Position numbers and translations under genes: made by a program. This document shows, piece by piece, positions 54,439 to 63,701 of a DNA stretch of 64,000 nucleotides. This DNA is from Polaribacter sp. Its GTDB lineage: Bacteria; Bacteroidota; Bacteroidia; Flavobacteriales; Flavobacteriaceae. The stretch lies in assembly GCA_029250685.1 (NCBI GenBank), contig JAQXEU010000009.1, positions 1 to 64,000 of the forward strand, written 5' to 3'. A model generated the notes under the pieces. The model saw only the letters and a program-made list of their open reading frames with translations, searched no databases and was not told the origin of the DNA. Position 1 is the stretch's first letter. Each line of letters begins with the position of its first letter.

Positions 54439-57192
54439 ATGAAGTTTAAAAAATCGTTTTTCTTTTTTTTTGTTGGATGTTGGTCGGTGCTTATACAAGC
54501 GCAACAAAACCAATTACAACATTTTACTGTAGAAAAAGGCTTACCACAATCTGATGTAACCGACGCAGTTCAAGATAAAGTTGGTTATTTATGGTTTGCA
54601 ACACAAGGCGGTGGAATTGCTCGTTTTGATGGAAATGATTTTGTTGTCTTTAGTCAAAAGGAAGGATTACTTTCTAATTTTTCGAATTCACTTTTCATAA
54701 AAAATGACAGTTTATTTATTGGTACAAATAATGGTTTGTCAATTAAAATTAAAAACCTGTTTACCAATTATAAAACACCAAAAGTGAATAAAATTGTTTG
54801 GCTTGATAATAAAATGTACTTAGCCACAAATCAAGGAATCTATCAATTCAAAACAAATTATGTTACGCCAATTAAAATCGATTTAAAAATTGATCTTTCT
54901 AATGTTTTAGACATTAAATATAAGAACTCATTCTATTGGATTAAAACTTCAAATAAAATTTGGAAGTTAAAAGCATTGATTGAAAAAATCAAGCTTAAGG
55001 AAAGCACTATAAATGAATTTGATCTCGTTTTTAGTACTCAGAAGAACAGCATCAATAGTATAGAAACTGGTGCATTAATGAAAGTAAGTTCACATAAAAT
55101 CTTAATTGACAAACAACAAAATAAATGGTTATTAACCAATGGAAATGGAGTTTACAAATCAACCTTTAGTAGCTTTGAACATTTTGATAAAGCAGATAAT
55201 AAAGCAATAAAAGAAGTAACTGCTATTCATAAAAACAATAACAAAATTTGGTTTACAGATACAAATAGAAACTTATTTAAGATTGATCGTTTAGGGATTC
55301 AATTTGTTAGAAAAAATAATTTCAAAACAACTTCCATTACAAGTGATAAAAACAATAATCTTTGGTTTAGTTCACAAAATAAAGGAATCTACATCTTTAG
55401 AAAAAAAACTGATTCTTTAGTGAGTTCAGAATTTAAAATCGAAAGGTTATATTCCAAAAATGGTTTACCAAATGATCATATTCAAAATATAATCATACAA
55501 AATGATGCTGTTTGGCTAACTACTAAAAGTGTTGGGGTAATAAAACTAGAGTATAATTTTCAACAAAATTTCGTAAAAAATATAAATCGATTTAATAAAA
55601 GTAACGGAATTAAAAATACACAAATTACCACTACTCTACTCCACAAAAACAAAATTTGGTATGGAACGCAAATTGGTGATTTAGGTTTTATTTCAAACAA
55701 TAAAGTAACACATTATTCAAGGTTTATAAATCAAAACACAACAATTACTAATTTAGTTTTTTCTAATAATCAATTATATATTGGAACTTTAGAGAATGGA
55801 GTTTGGAAAACATCAATTTCTAAATTGAATGCTCCAAAACAGATTAATAACGGCTATTTAAGTTCAAAAAGCAGCAATCAACTATTATTTGACAAAAAAA
55901 AACAATTATGGTTTGGCTCAGAAAAAGGAGTTGATAAAATTGAGTTTTATAATAACAAAATCTCAAAATCAACTTTTTACAATACAAACGATGGCTTCTC
56001 CGGCATTGAAACAACAAAGAATACAAGTATTGAAGATGAGTTTGGTAACATATGGTTTGGTACTAAAAACGGAATTACAAAATACACACCAAACGAAAAT
56101 CAGAAAACAGTATATAAACCAACAATTCATTTTGAAAAGATAGAAGTTTCAAATCAATCTGTAGATAGTATTCAAAAGCAATTTAAAAAATCTGTTTTAG
56201 AGCTTTCACCAAATCAAAATAACATTTCTTTTAACTTTAAAACGATTGATATCAATCAACCCAAAAGAATAGAATATCAATTGACTTTAAATGAAATTAA
56301 AAGCAAATGGAGTTCAAATAATGCAATCAATTTAGCAAATCAATCTCCTGGAAAATATACATTTTCTGTAAAATCTAGAAACGCATCAAAAATTGAAAGT
56401 GAATCAATTTCATTTATCTTTTTTATTGATAAACCTTTGCATCAAAAAACTTGGTTTATTGTCAGTATTATTTGCTTTTTTGTATTTGTTTTATTCTTAT
56501 TTATTTCTATTTACTTAAAGAGAAAAGAGCAAGAAAATCAGCAGAAAATAAAAAAAATAACATTAGAAAATCACCTAGTTACTTTAGAACAAAAAGCCTT
56601 GCAGCTACAAATGAATCCGCATTTTATTTTTAATGTCTTAAACGGAATTAAAGCATATGGAAATAATGGAAACACAAAAGAATTAAATACAACAATTAGT
56701 CAGTTTGCTACATTACTCCGCTCACTTTTACAAAATTCTAGAAAGGAAGAAATTAGTTTATTTGAAGAAATAGAAACACTGAAAAATTACTTAGATTTAG
56801 AGCGAAAAATGAATGCTAGTTTTGAATATCAAATAAGAGTTGATACGCAAGATATTTCGGTAGAAGAAATTTTAATTCCACCCATGTTAGTTCAACCTTT
56901 TGTAGAAAACAGTATCAAACATGGTTTTACAAAAAATGGAAAAATATCAATTGAATTTAGTTCAAAAAACAATTATTTGTATTGTGCAATTATCGATAAC
57001 GGAATTGGTTATGAGCAATCTAAGAAAGTGAAAACAAATGATAATCATAGTTCCATTGCATTAAAAGTTACCAAAGAGCGAATTGAAAATTTATCAAAAA
57101 ATAGTATCTTAAAAATTGAAGAATTATCAGAGAACGCCCAAATAAAAGGGACAAAAGTAGAATTTAAAATTCCTTTAAAGACAGATTATTAA
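54439..57192 (+). CDS. LytS-type sensor histidine kinase with periplasmic propeller
   Basis: The 917-aa protein has, in order: a signal peptide (ends LIQAQ); two-component-regulator propeller repeats (GLPQSDVTDAVQDKVGYLWFATQGGGIARFDG and later copies, to about 640); a Y_Y_Y-like domain; one membrane helix (about 672-692); a coiled linker; the LytS-family kinase motif with His728 (QMNPHFIFNVLNGIK); and an ATPase domain (ENSIKHGF). It senses an unknown periplasmic signal and phosphorylates the adjacent LytTR regulator, whose ATG overlaps its stop by one base. Confidence 0.93.
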   Translation: MKFKKSFFFFFVGCWSVLIQAQQNQLQHFTVEKGLPQSDVTDAVQDKVGYLWFATQGGGIARFDGNDFVVFSQKEGLLSNFSNSLFIKNDSLFIGTNNGLSIKIKNLFTNYKTPKVNKIVWLDNKMYLATNQGIYQFKTNYVTPIKIDLKIDLSNVLDIKYKNSFYWIKTSNKIWKLKALIEKIKLKESTINEFDLVFSTQKNSINSIETGALMKVSSHKILIDKQQNKWLLTNGNGVYKSTFSSFEHFDKADNKAIKEVTAIHKNNNKIWFTDTNRNLFKIDRLGIQFVRKNNFKTTSITSDKNNNLWFSSQNKGIYIFRKKTDSLVSSEFKIERLYSKNGLPNDHIQNIIIQNDAVWLTTKSVGVIKLEYNFQQNFVKNINRFNKSNGIKNTQITTTLLHKNKIWYGTQIGDLGFISNNKVTHYSRFINQNTTITNLVFSNNQLYIGTLENGVWKTSISKLNAPKQINNGYLSSKSSNQLLFDKKKQLWFGSEKGVDKIEFYNNKISKSTFYNTNDGFSGIETTKNTSIEDEFGNIWFGTKNGITKYTPNENQKTVYKPTIHFEKIEVSNQSVDSIQKQFKKSVLELSPNQNNISFNFKTIDINQPKRIEYQLTLNEIKSKWSSNNAINLANQSPGKYTFSVKSRNASKIESESISFIFFIDKPLHQKTWFIVSIICFFVFVLFLFISIYLKRKEQENQQKIKKITLENHLVTLEQKALQLQMNPHFIFNVLNGIKAYGNNGNTKELNTTISQFATLLRSLLQNSRKEEISLFEEIETLKNYLDLERKMNASFEYQIRVDTQDISVEEILIPPMLVQPFVENSIKHGFTKNGKISIEFSSKNNYLYCAIIDNGIGYEQSKKVKTNDNHSSIALKVTKERIENLSKNSILKIEELSENAQIKGTKVEFKIPLKTDY

Positions 57193-57941
57193 TGAAGAAA
57201 CAAACTGCAATTTTGATTGATGATATGCCACAAGCATTAGAAATGCTAGAGAATGACATTTCTAACAAGCATCAAAATATAACAATTATTGGAAAAGCAA
57301 ATAGCGTTGTTTCTGCGGCTAAATTATTGCGTAAAACACAACCAGATATTTTGTTTTTAGATATTATGTTGGGAGACGGAACTGGATTTGATTTATTGGA
57401 GATAATACCTAATTTAAAATCAAAAATCATCTTTGTAACGGCAAGTGATGAATTTGCAATTAGAGCTTTTAAATTTGCAGCAATCGATTATATTTTAAAA
57501 CCATATGCTGATGAAGAATTAAAAAATGCTATTGAAAAAGCTATTATACAAATTCAACCCAAAAACGAACAATTATCAGTATTACAAGAATCTATTGCTT
57601 CGCCATATAAACAGCCAACGAAAATCTCATTGCACACCTTAGATAAAATTATGGTAGTTTCGTTAGATGAAATTGTCAGATGTAAATCAGACAATAACTA
57701 CACGACATTTTATTTTGAAAACGGTCATAAAATTATGGTTACCAAAACCTTAAAGTTTTATGCAGATTTATTAAAAGAAAATTCATTTTTAAGAGTGCAT
57801 CAAAGTCATTTGGTAAACACCAAATACATCAAAGAGTTTATAAAAGCAGATGGTGGTTATTTAGTTTTGAAAGATAAAATTACGGTTCCGGTTTCAGTTA
57901 GAAAAAGAGCTGAGGTTTTAAAAGCTATTGAAAAACTATAA
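57192..57941 (+). CDS. LytTR-family response regulator
   Basis: The receiver domain (1-120) has phosphoacceptor Asp57 (ILFLDIMLGDGTG), acidic DD near the start and the KP of ILKPYAD. The LytTR DNA-binding domain (about 145-248) shows VSLDEIVRCKSDNNYTTFYF and LRVHQSHLVNTKYI. At 249 aa it is complete. It is translationally coupled to the kinase gene (TAATG). Targets are unknown. Confidence 0.95.
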   Translation: MKKQTAILIDDMPQALEMLENDISNKHQNITIIGKANSVVSAAKLLRKTQPDILFLDIMLGDGTGFDLLEIIPNLKSKIIFVTASDEFAIRAFKFAAIDYILKPYADEELKNAIEKAIIQIQPKNEQLSVLQESIASPYKQPTKISLHTLDKIMVVSLDEIVRCKSDNNYTTFYFENGHKIMVTKTLKFYADLLKENSFLRVHQSHLVNTKYIKEFIKADGGYLVLKDKITVPVSVRKRAEVLKAIEKL

Positions 57942-57944
57942 CAA

Positions 57945-57978
57945 AAAAATCCTTCTCAAAAATGAGAAGGATTTTATT
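57945..57978. terminator. bidirectional terminator between the regulator gene and tRNA-His
   Basis: ATCCTTCTC pairs with GAGAAGGAT around a 6-nt loop, with A/T runs on both sides. It ends the kinase/regulator operon and the opposing tRNA transcript. Confidence 0.85.
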
Positions 57979-57981
57979 TTG

Positions 57982-58056
57982 GGTGGAAGACGGGATTCGA
58001 ACCCGCGACCCTCGGTACCACAAACCGATACTCTAACCAACTGAGCTACAACCACC
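57982..58056 (-). tRNA. tRNA-His (GTG)
   Basis: A full cloverleaf is seen on the minus strand. The D-arm is GCTCAGTTGGTTAGAGT, the anticodon stem TCGGT/ACCGA encloses loop TTGTGGT with anticodon GTG, and the T-loop is TTCGAAT. The extra 5' G at position -1 faces C73, as tRNA-His requires. CCA is not encoded. In the acceptor stem, GTGGTTG faces CTTCCAC, so two inner pairs are U-U. Confidence 0.93.
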
Positions 58057-58110
58057 ATGTAATTTCGGATGCAAATATAATCCAATTTTTAACTTACAAC
58101 AAAAGAAAAC

Positions 58111-58827
58111 TTAAATTAATTTATCTAAATTTTCTACAGCAACGTAACGCTCTGTGGTAAAACCTTCTGCATGTTCAACACCAATCAATCTACCTAAATC
58201 ATTTGCTCTATAACCAATACTATCAATAAAATTTTTACTTGTAATTGGTGTTTCGGGTTCTTTACTTGTTGGATCAAAAAATTGTGAACTATACGCTTTC
58301 ACAGAATCAATCTTCGAATTCATAAAACCAGTAACATCAACTACAAAATCTGGTTCAATATTTTTCCATTGTATATAATGATATACTTGTTTTGGTCTCC
58401 ACTTCATTTGTTGTATCCCTTCAACTTCGGTTTCAATTTTTAACAATCCGCTTAAAAAACATGCATCAGAAACTAATTTACTTCCTTTCGGGTGATCAAT
58501 ATGTCTGTCGTCAATTGCATTACACAAAACAATTTCTGGCTTATATTTACGAATCATTTTTATGATTTCCAATTGATGTGCCTTATCATTGATAAAAAAA
58601 CCATCAGCAAAACCAACATTTTCTCTAACAGAAACCCCTAAAATTTTTGCAGCATTTTCAGCTTCAATATCACGCAAATCAGCAGAACCACGAGTTCCTA
58701 GTTCTCCTCTCGTTAAATCTACAATTCCAACTTTTTTTCCTAAAGAAATTTCTTTTGCAATGGTTGCTCCTGCTCCTAACTCTACATCATCTGGATGTGC
58801 TCCAAAAGCTAATATATCTAGTTTCAT
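58111..58827 (-). CDS. bshB1: bacillithiol biosynthesis deacetylase BshB1
   Basis: BshB1 removes the acetyl group from N-acetylglucosaminyl malate on the way to bacillithiol, the main low-mass thiol of these bacteria. The zinc site AFGAHPDDVELG (His11, Asp14), the following LTRGELGTRGS and the DRHIDHPKGS block are diagnostic. At 238 aa it is complete. It lies 41 bp after the trans-sulfuration gene, and both serve sulfur/thiol metabolism. Confidence 0.95.
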   Translation of the reverse strand: MKLDILAFGAHPDDVELGAGATIAKEISLGKKVGIVDLTRGELGTRGSADLRDIEAENAAKILGVSVRENVGFADGFFINDKAHQLEIIKMIRKYKPEIVLCNAIDDRHIDHPKGSKLVSDACFLSGLLKIETEVEGIQQMKWRPKQVYHYIQWKNIEPDFVVDVTGFMNSKIDSVKAYSSQFFDPTSKEPETPITSKNFIDSIGYRANDLGRLIGVEHAEGFTTERYVAVENLDKLI

Positions 58828-58868
58828 TTTTTTTAAGTGTATTTGTTTATTCGTTGAATTGTTTATTG

Positions 58869-60023
58869 TTACTGCAAACTGCTCAACGCTTGCTCAATAT
58901 CAGCAATTAAATCTTTTGTTTCTTCAATTCCAACTGAAAAACGAATTAAACCATCTTTTATTCCTTGATTCTCTCTTTCTTCTGGTGTTAATAATGCGTG
59001 TGATGTTTGTGTTGGACTTAACATTGTGCTTTCAATTCCAGCCAAACTCATTGAAGGTTTTATCAATTCTAAAGCATTCATAAAATCCATTGCGTTTATG
59101 GAATCATTCAATTCAAAAGACAACATTCCTCCAAAATTTTTCATTTGCTTTTTAGCCAATTTATAATTAGGATGTCCTTTTAATCCTGGATAGTAAACTC
59201 TTGAAACGTTAGTGTTTTGCGCTAAATATTTTGCCATTTTTAACGCGTTTTTACTTTGACGTTTTACACGTAAATTCATCGTTTTTAAACTACGTTCTAG
59301 TATCCAAACCATAAAATCACTTAAACTTCCACCCAGATTTTTAGCAACATTCCATATTATCTCAATATGTTCATTAGAAGCAGCAACTGCTCCTGCTAAA
59401 ACATCAGAATGTCCGCCCATATATTTTGTAGCAGAATGCAACATAATATCAATTCCGAAATCAACAGGTGTTTGATTTATTGGTGATGCAAACGTATTAT
59501 CAATCATAGTTACAATACCTTTTTTTGTTGCCAATTTAGAAACTGCTTTCATATCTGTAATTGTTAACAACGGATTTGAAGGTGTTTCTATATATAAAAC
59601 TTTCGTGTTTTCTTTGATTTCTTTTTGAAATGATGCGATTGATAAATCTTTTGTAAATGAGTACTCAATTCCGAATTTATCAAACTCTTCAACCACAAAA
59701 TTATACGTCCCTCCATACAATGTTTGTTGTAAAACAATATGATCTCCTTTGTGTAAAAAAGCTAATAAAGTTGTACTAACTGCTGCCATTCCAGAACCAA
59801 AAATCAACGCATTCTCGGTCTTTTCTAGTGCTGCAATTTTCTTACATAACATTTCTTGATTTGGAGTATTAAAATATCGTGGATAACGCTTTACATCCAC
59901 ATTATCAAATTCATACGAGGTTGACATATATATTGGAGAAATTGCGCCTTTAAATTGTTCGTCTTTTACCTCACCAATATGTGTACAAATAGTATTTATC
60001 CCTAAGTTTTTATTTTCTTTCAT
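58869..60023 (-). CDS. Cys/Met-metabolism PLP enzyme (cystathionine gamma-synthase/lyase family)
   Basis: It is a fold-type I PLP enzyme of trans-sulfuration. Lys200 in HSATKYMGGHSDV binds PLP. FGSGMAAVSTTLLAFL, the phosphate-binding YGGTYN and the C-terminal SVGIEETKDLIADI are typical. At 384 aa it is full length. It could be a synthase, lyase or methionine gamma-lyase; sequence reading does not decide. It is upstream of bshB1 on the same strand. Confidence 0.92.
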   Translation of the reverse strand: MKENKNLGINTICTHIGEVKDEQFKGAISPIYMSTSYEFDNVDVKRYPRYFNTPNQEMLCKKIAALEKTENALIFGSGMAAVSTTLLAFLHKGDHIVLQQTLYGGTYNFVVEEFDKFGIEYSFTKDLSIASFQKEIKENTKVLYIETPSNPLLTITDMKAVSKLATKKGIVTMIDNTFASPINQTPVDFGIDIMLHSATKYMGGHSDVLAGAVAASNEHIEIIWNVAKNLGGSLSDFMVWILERSLKTMNLRVKRQSKNALKMAKYLAQNTNVSRVYYPGLKGHPNYKLAKKQMKNFGGMLSFELNDSINAMDFMNALELIKPSMSLAGIESTMLSPTQTSHALLTPEERENQGIKDGLIRFSVGIEETKDLIADIEQALSSLQ

Positions 60024-60058
60024 TTTAATAATTTCTATCAGCTAATTTAATAAAACAA

Positions 60059-61468
60059 TTACACTTGTACAGTTTTCCATTTTCCTTTTTTAAAGAGCCA
60101 AATTCCGATAACTGCAATCAATACTTCTGCTAAAGTTATTGATAAAAACACACCGATTGGTCCAGCTTCAAAAGTAATTGCAACTAGGTATGCAAATGGC
60201 AATTGAAATAACCAAAAGCAAATAAAATTGATATATGTTGGCGTTTTTGTATCACCAGAACCATTAAAAGACTGAATTATAACCATTCCGTATGCATAGA
60301 AGATATAACCAGCTGCAATAATTTGCAAACATAATGCACCATTTTTGACGACTTCAGGGTTATCGCTAAACCAACTTAAAAATGTAGATGCAAATACCAA
60401 GTAAATAATGGAAACGATCCCCATAAAATAAGCAGCATATTTTCCAGTTTTCCAAACAGATTTTTCTGCTCTTTCTGGTTTTTTAGCTCCAAGGTTTTGT
60501 CCAACTAACGTTGCAGCAGCATTGCTCATTCCCCAAGCTGGCATCAATGTAAACATCATTATTCTAATTGCAATTGTATAACCAGCTAAGACTTCACTTC
60601 CAAACTCTGACATGATTCTCATCAAGAAAACCCAACTAGAAGTTCCTATTAAAAACTGCCCAATTCCGCCTAAAGAAACCTTAATTAAATTCATCATAAC
60701 AACAACTCGTATAACGATATCTTTTACTGCAATTTTGATTTTCCCAAAACCATAAAACAACGCAATTAATTGCCAAATAACTGCAGTTCCTCTACCAATT
60801 GTTGTTGCAATAGCAGCACCTTCTACTCCGTAAGCAGGAATTGGTCCAAATCCAAAAATAAAAATTGGATCTAAAATAATGTTTAATCCGTTAGATAAAA
60901 TCAACGTCCACATGGCGATCGATGCATTTCCTGCTCCTCTAAATATTGCATTGATTAGGAAAAGAAACATAATTGTTAAATTTCCTCCTAATAATATTTT
61001 TGTATAACCAGAACCTTCAGCAATTAAATCTGGTTCTGCTCCCATTAATGCTAGTATTTCTTTAGAATATAGAATTCCAACTACACTAATAATTACTGAG
61101 ATTACAAAGCCTAAAATTATGACTTGAACTGCAGCTTGACTTGCTCCTTTATTGTCCTTTTCTCCAATTCTACGAGCAACAATTGCTGTTGCTGCCATGC
61201 TTAATCCGATAGCAACTGCGTATACTAATGTAATTATAGATTCTGTTAATCCTATCGTTGCAACGGCATTTACGCTTACTCTAGAAACGTAAATAATATC
61301 GACTAAAGCGAATATTGATTCCATTAACATTTCTAAAATCATTGGTATAGAAAGCATAAAAACTGCTTTTCGAATGCTTCCAGTAGTAAAATCTTGTTCT
61401 TTGCCGGTTACTGCGTCTTTAAAATATTGAAAAATATTCTTTCTTGTAAGTTGATTGTCTTGAGACAT
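60059..61468 (-). CDS. MATE-family multidrug/cation exporter
   Basis: It is a 12-helix inner-membrane antiporter that expels cationic compounds with Na+ or H+. The two homologous halves are visible (LSIPMILEMLMESIFALVDIIYV; LKVSLGGIGQF-like repeat), with GAGNASIAMW and FNGSGDTKTPTYIN loops. I chose the ATG at 61468 (469 aa), because the first 16 residues of the longer frame are hydrophobic and atypical. It is alone in its transcript or read with the PLP gene. Confidence 0.93.
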   Translation of the reverse strand: MSQDNQLTRKNIFQYFKDAVTGKEQDFTTGSIRKAVFMLSIPMILEMLMESIFALVDIIYVSRVSVNAVATIGLTESIITLVYAVAIGLSMAATAIVARRIGEKDNKGASQAAVQVIILGFVISVIISVVGILYSKEILALMGAEPDLIAEGSGYTKILLGGNLTIMFLFLINAIFRGAGNASIAMWTLILSNGLNIILDPIFIFGFGPIPAYGVEGAAIATTIGRGTAVIWQLIALFYGFGKIKIAVKDIVIRVVVMMNLIKVSLGGIGQFLIGTSSWVFLMRIMSEFGSEVLAGYTIAIRIMMFTLMPAWGMSNAAATLVGQNLGAKKPERAEKSVWKTGKYAAYFMGIVSIIYLVFASTFLSWFSDNPEVVKNGALCLQIIAAGYIFYAYGMVIIQSFNGSGDTKTPTYINFICFWLFQLPFAYLVAITFEAGPIGVFLSITLAEVLIAVIGIWLFKKGKWKTVQV

Positions 61469-61646
61469 AATAAATAAAATATAAAATAATAGAAAACAGC
61501 TTTGAAGAAATTTCAATGCTGAAAATTTTGGGTCGTGTAAGAAACGACAAAACGGAAGTCTATTTAGTCAATCATAAGGCTGCAAATATGCGAAAATAAT
61601 TTTAAATACCCAATTGTTGAAAATTAATTTCAATATCTTCGCCTTT

Positions 61647-62342
61647 ATGATTTCAGTAGTAATTCTAGGTAATGGAAATGTAGCAACACATTTATATAAT
61701 GCTTTTTCTAAAGCAGAAGATATAACTGTATCAAAAATTAACTCTAGAAATCTAGAAAGTATTACAGATTCTGATGTTACCATAATTGCCGTTTCTGATG
61801 ATGCAATTCAAGCCGTTTCTAAATCAATTCAGCATAGAAAAGGATTGATTGTTCATAATTCTGGAGCTGTTGATATTGATACAATTACAAATGAAAGAAA
61901 AGGTGTTTTTTATCCATTGCAAAGTTTCACTAAAGATAAATCTGTAGATTTTAATAGTGTTCCCTTTTGTTTAGAAACTAAAAACAGTGAAGATTTTAAT
62001 TTACTCGAAGCATTAGCAAAATCCATCGGAGAAAAAACATATAAAATTAATTCAGAACAGCGAAAAAAACTCCATGTTGCTGCAGTTTTCGTAAATAACT
62101 TCACAAATCATATGTATAAAATTGCGAATGATATTTGTGAGAAAAACAATGTTCCTTTTGAGATATTATATCCATTAATTGAAGAAACTGCAAAGAAGAT
62201 ACAATCGATTTCTCCTATCGATGCTCAAACAGGACCAGCAAAAAGAAATGATGAACAGACGATAAAAAATCATTTAGAAAATTTAAATTTGCAGCAGCAA
62301 GAAATATATAAATTGATTACCAAATCTATCCAAGAAAACTAA
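61647..62342 (+). CDS. Rossmann-like and DUF2520 domain protein
   Basis: The 231-aa protein has an N-terminal dinucleotide-binding fold (SVVILGNGNVATHLYNAF) with an ILAVSDDAI-type strand (TIIAVSDDAIQAV). A helical DUF2520 domain follows (KLHVAAVFVNNFTNHMYKIA; TGPAKRNDEQTIKNHL). It looks like an NAD(P)-dependent oxidoreductase of unknown substrate. I chose the ATG at 61647; a near-consensus -7 box (TATCTTCG) ends five bases before it. kdsC follows two bases later. Confidence 0.88.
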   Translation: MISVVILGNGNVATHLYNAFSKAEDITVSKINSRNLESITDSDVTIIAVSDDAIQAVSKSIQHRKGLIVHNSGAVDIDTITNERKGVFYPLQSFTKDKSVDFNSVPFCLETKNSEDFNLLEALAKSIGEKTYKINSEQRKKLHVAAVFVNNFTNHMYKIANDICEKNNVPFEILYPLIEETAKKIQSISPIDAQTGPAKRNDEQTIKNHLENLNLQQQEIYKLITKSIQEN

Positions 62343-62344
62343 GT

Positions 62345-62872
62345 ATGGAAAAAAGTTACAAAGAGTTTTTACCTCAAATATCTACATTAATCTTTGATGT
62401 TGATGGCGTTTTAACAAACGGAATGGTTACTGTTTTTCCGAATGGTGAATTGGTTCGTCATATGAATATAAAAGATGGCTATGCCCTTAAAACCGCAGTT
62501 GACGCTGGTTTAAACGTGTGTATTATTTCTGGTGGAAATAATGAAGGAGTTAGAACTCGTTTACAAGGTTTAGGTATTAAAGATATTTATTTAGGTGCTC
62601 ATGACAAGATTAAACAGTACAACGAAATTATAGAGAAATACAATCTACAACACGAAAACGTGTTGTATATGGGTGATGATATTCCAGATTTCCCAGTGAT
62701 GAAATTAGTTGGATTGGCATGTTGCCCGAATGATGCTGCTCCTGAAATACAACAGGTTTCTAAATATATTTCTTACAAAAAAGGTGGCGAAGGCTGTGCT
62801 AGAGATGTTATTGAACAAGTATTAAGAGTTCAAGGAAAATGGAGTGGGAATTTTGATGCGAAGTATGATTAA
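62345..62872 (+). CDS. kdsC: 3-deoxy-D-manno-octulosonate 8-phosphate phosphatase (KdsC-like)
   Basis: KdsC removes phosphate from Kdo-8-P for lipopolysaccharide. It is a small HAD enzyme without cap domain: nucleophile Asp18 and acid Asp20 (IFDVDGVLTNG), IISGG, and MGDDIPDFPVM. At 175 aa it forms the usual tetramer-sized subunit. It sits two bases after the DUF2520 gene, so they are probably cotranscribed. Confidence 0.94.
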   Translation: MEKSYKEFLPQISTLIFDVDGVLTNGMVTVFPNGELVRHMNIKDGYALKTAVDAGLNVCIISGGNNEGVRTRLQGLGIKDIYLGAHDKIKQYNEIIEKYNLQHENVLYMGDDIPDFPVMKLVGLACCPNDAAPEIQQVSKYISYKKGGEGCARDVIEQVLRVQGKWSGNFDAKYD

Positions 62873-62954
62873 ATAAAAAAGCGATATAATTTAAATGAAT
62901 TGGAATCTCTTGCATAGGATATTGTTTAATTTTCAATCATTAAAAGTACTAAAT

Positions 62955-63596
62955 TTAATTTTTTTCCTCTAACATGGGTACAAAAGCAAAATCTCCTAAC
63001 TCATGTTTTTCAAATTCTTTAGCAGATTTCCGAATAAATAAAGTCATTATTTGTGTATGATCTCCAACAGGAATTAACAATTTTCCTCCTACTTTTAATT
63101 GACTCAATAAAGGTTTTGGAACAAAAGGTGCTCCAGCAGTAACAATAATTTTATCAAAAGGGGCTATTTCTGGTAATCCTTTATAGCCATCCCCAAAAAT
63201 CAATTTCTTAGCTCTGTAACCTAACTTTGGTAAGAATAAAGATGTTTTTTTAAATAGCTCATGTTGTCGTTCAATAGAATACACTTCTGCTCCCATTTCT
63301 AATAACACTGCTGTTTGATATCCAGAGCCTGTGCCAATCTCCAACACTTTATCATCCGTTTTTACCTCTAATGTTTGTGATTGAAAAGCAACAGTATATG
63401 GCTGAGAAATAGTTTGTTCAGCTGCAATTGGAAATGCTTTATCTTGATAGGCATGTGCTTCGAAACTAGAATCAATAAACAAATGACGTGGAATTTTACG
63501 CACAGCTTCTAATACTTTTTGATCCGTAATTCCTTTAGCCTCTAATACCGTAGCTAACTGTTTTCTAAGTCCTTGATGTTTGTGAGTATCTTTCAA
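62955..63596 (-). CDS. pcm: protein-L-isoaspartate O-methyltransferase
   Basis: Pcm repairs isoaspartyl residues in aged proteins with SAM. QTISQPYTVAFQ (about 61-72) and the SAM loop VLEIGTGSGYQTAVL are diagnostic, and IIVTAGAPFVPKPL completes the site. It is 213 aa from a TTG start, which fits the family N-terminus (MKDTxKHQG). It converges with kdsC over about 80 bases where no clear terminator is visible. Confidence 0.95.
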   Translation of the reverse strand: MKDTHKHQGLRKQLATVLEAKGITDQKVLEAVRKIPRHLFIDSSFEAHAYQDKAFPIAAEQTISQPYTVAFQSQTLEVKTDDKVLEIGTGSGYQTAVLLEMGAEVYSIERQHELFKKTSLFLPKLGYRAKKLIFGDGYKGLPEIAPFDKIIVTAGAPFVPKPLLSQLKVGGKLLIPVGDHTQIMTLFIRKSAKEFEKHELGDFAFVPMLEEKN

Positions 63597-63701
63597 TTCT
63601 TGGTAAAGTTTGGAGTTCTAAAAGTAGTAATAAATCCAAAAAAAATAGCTATAAAAGTGTATCTTTGTTCTCGTTATTTTTCAATAATAAAAATTCGGAA
63701 T

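Noticed and set aside
58589-59083. 164-codon plus-strand frame across bshB1 and the trans-sulfuration gene
   Set aside because: It is antisense to two clearly conserved genes and spans their junction, with low-complexity Ser/Pro/Phe content typical of a shadow.
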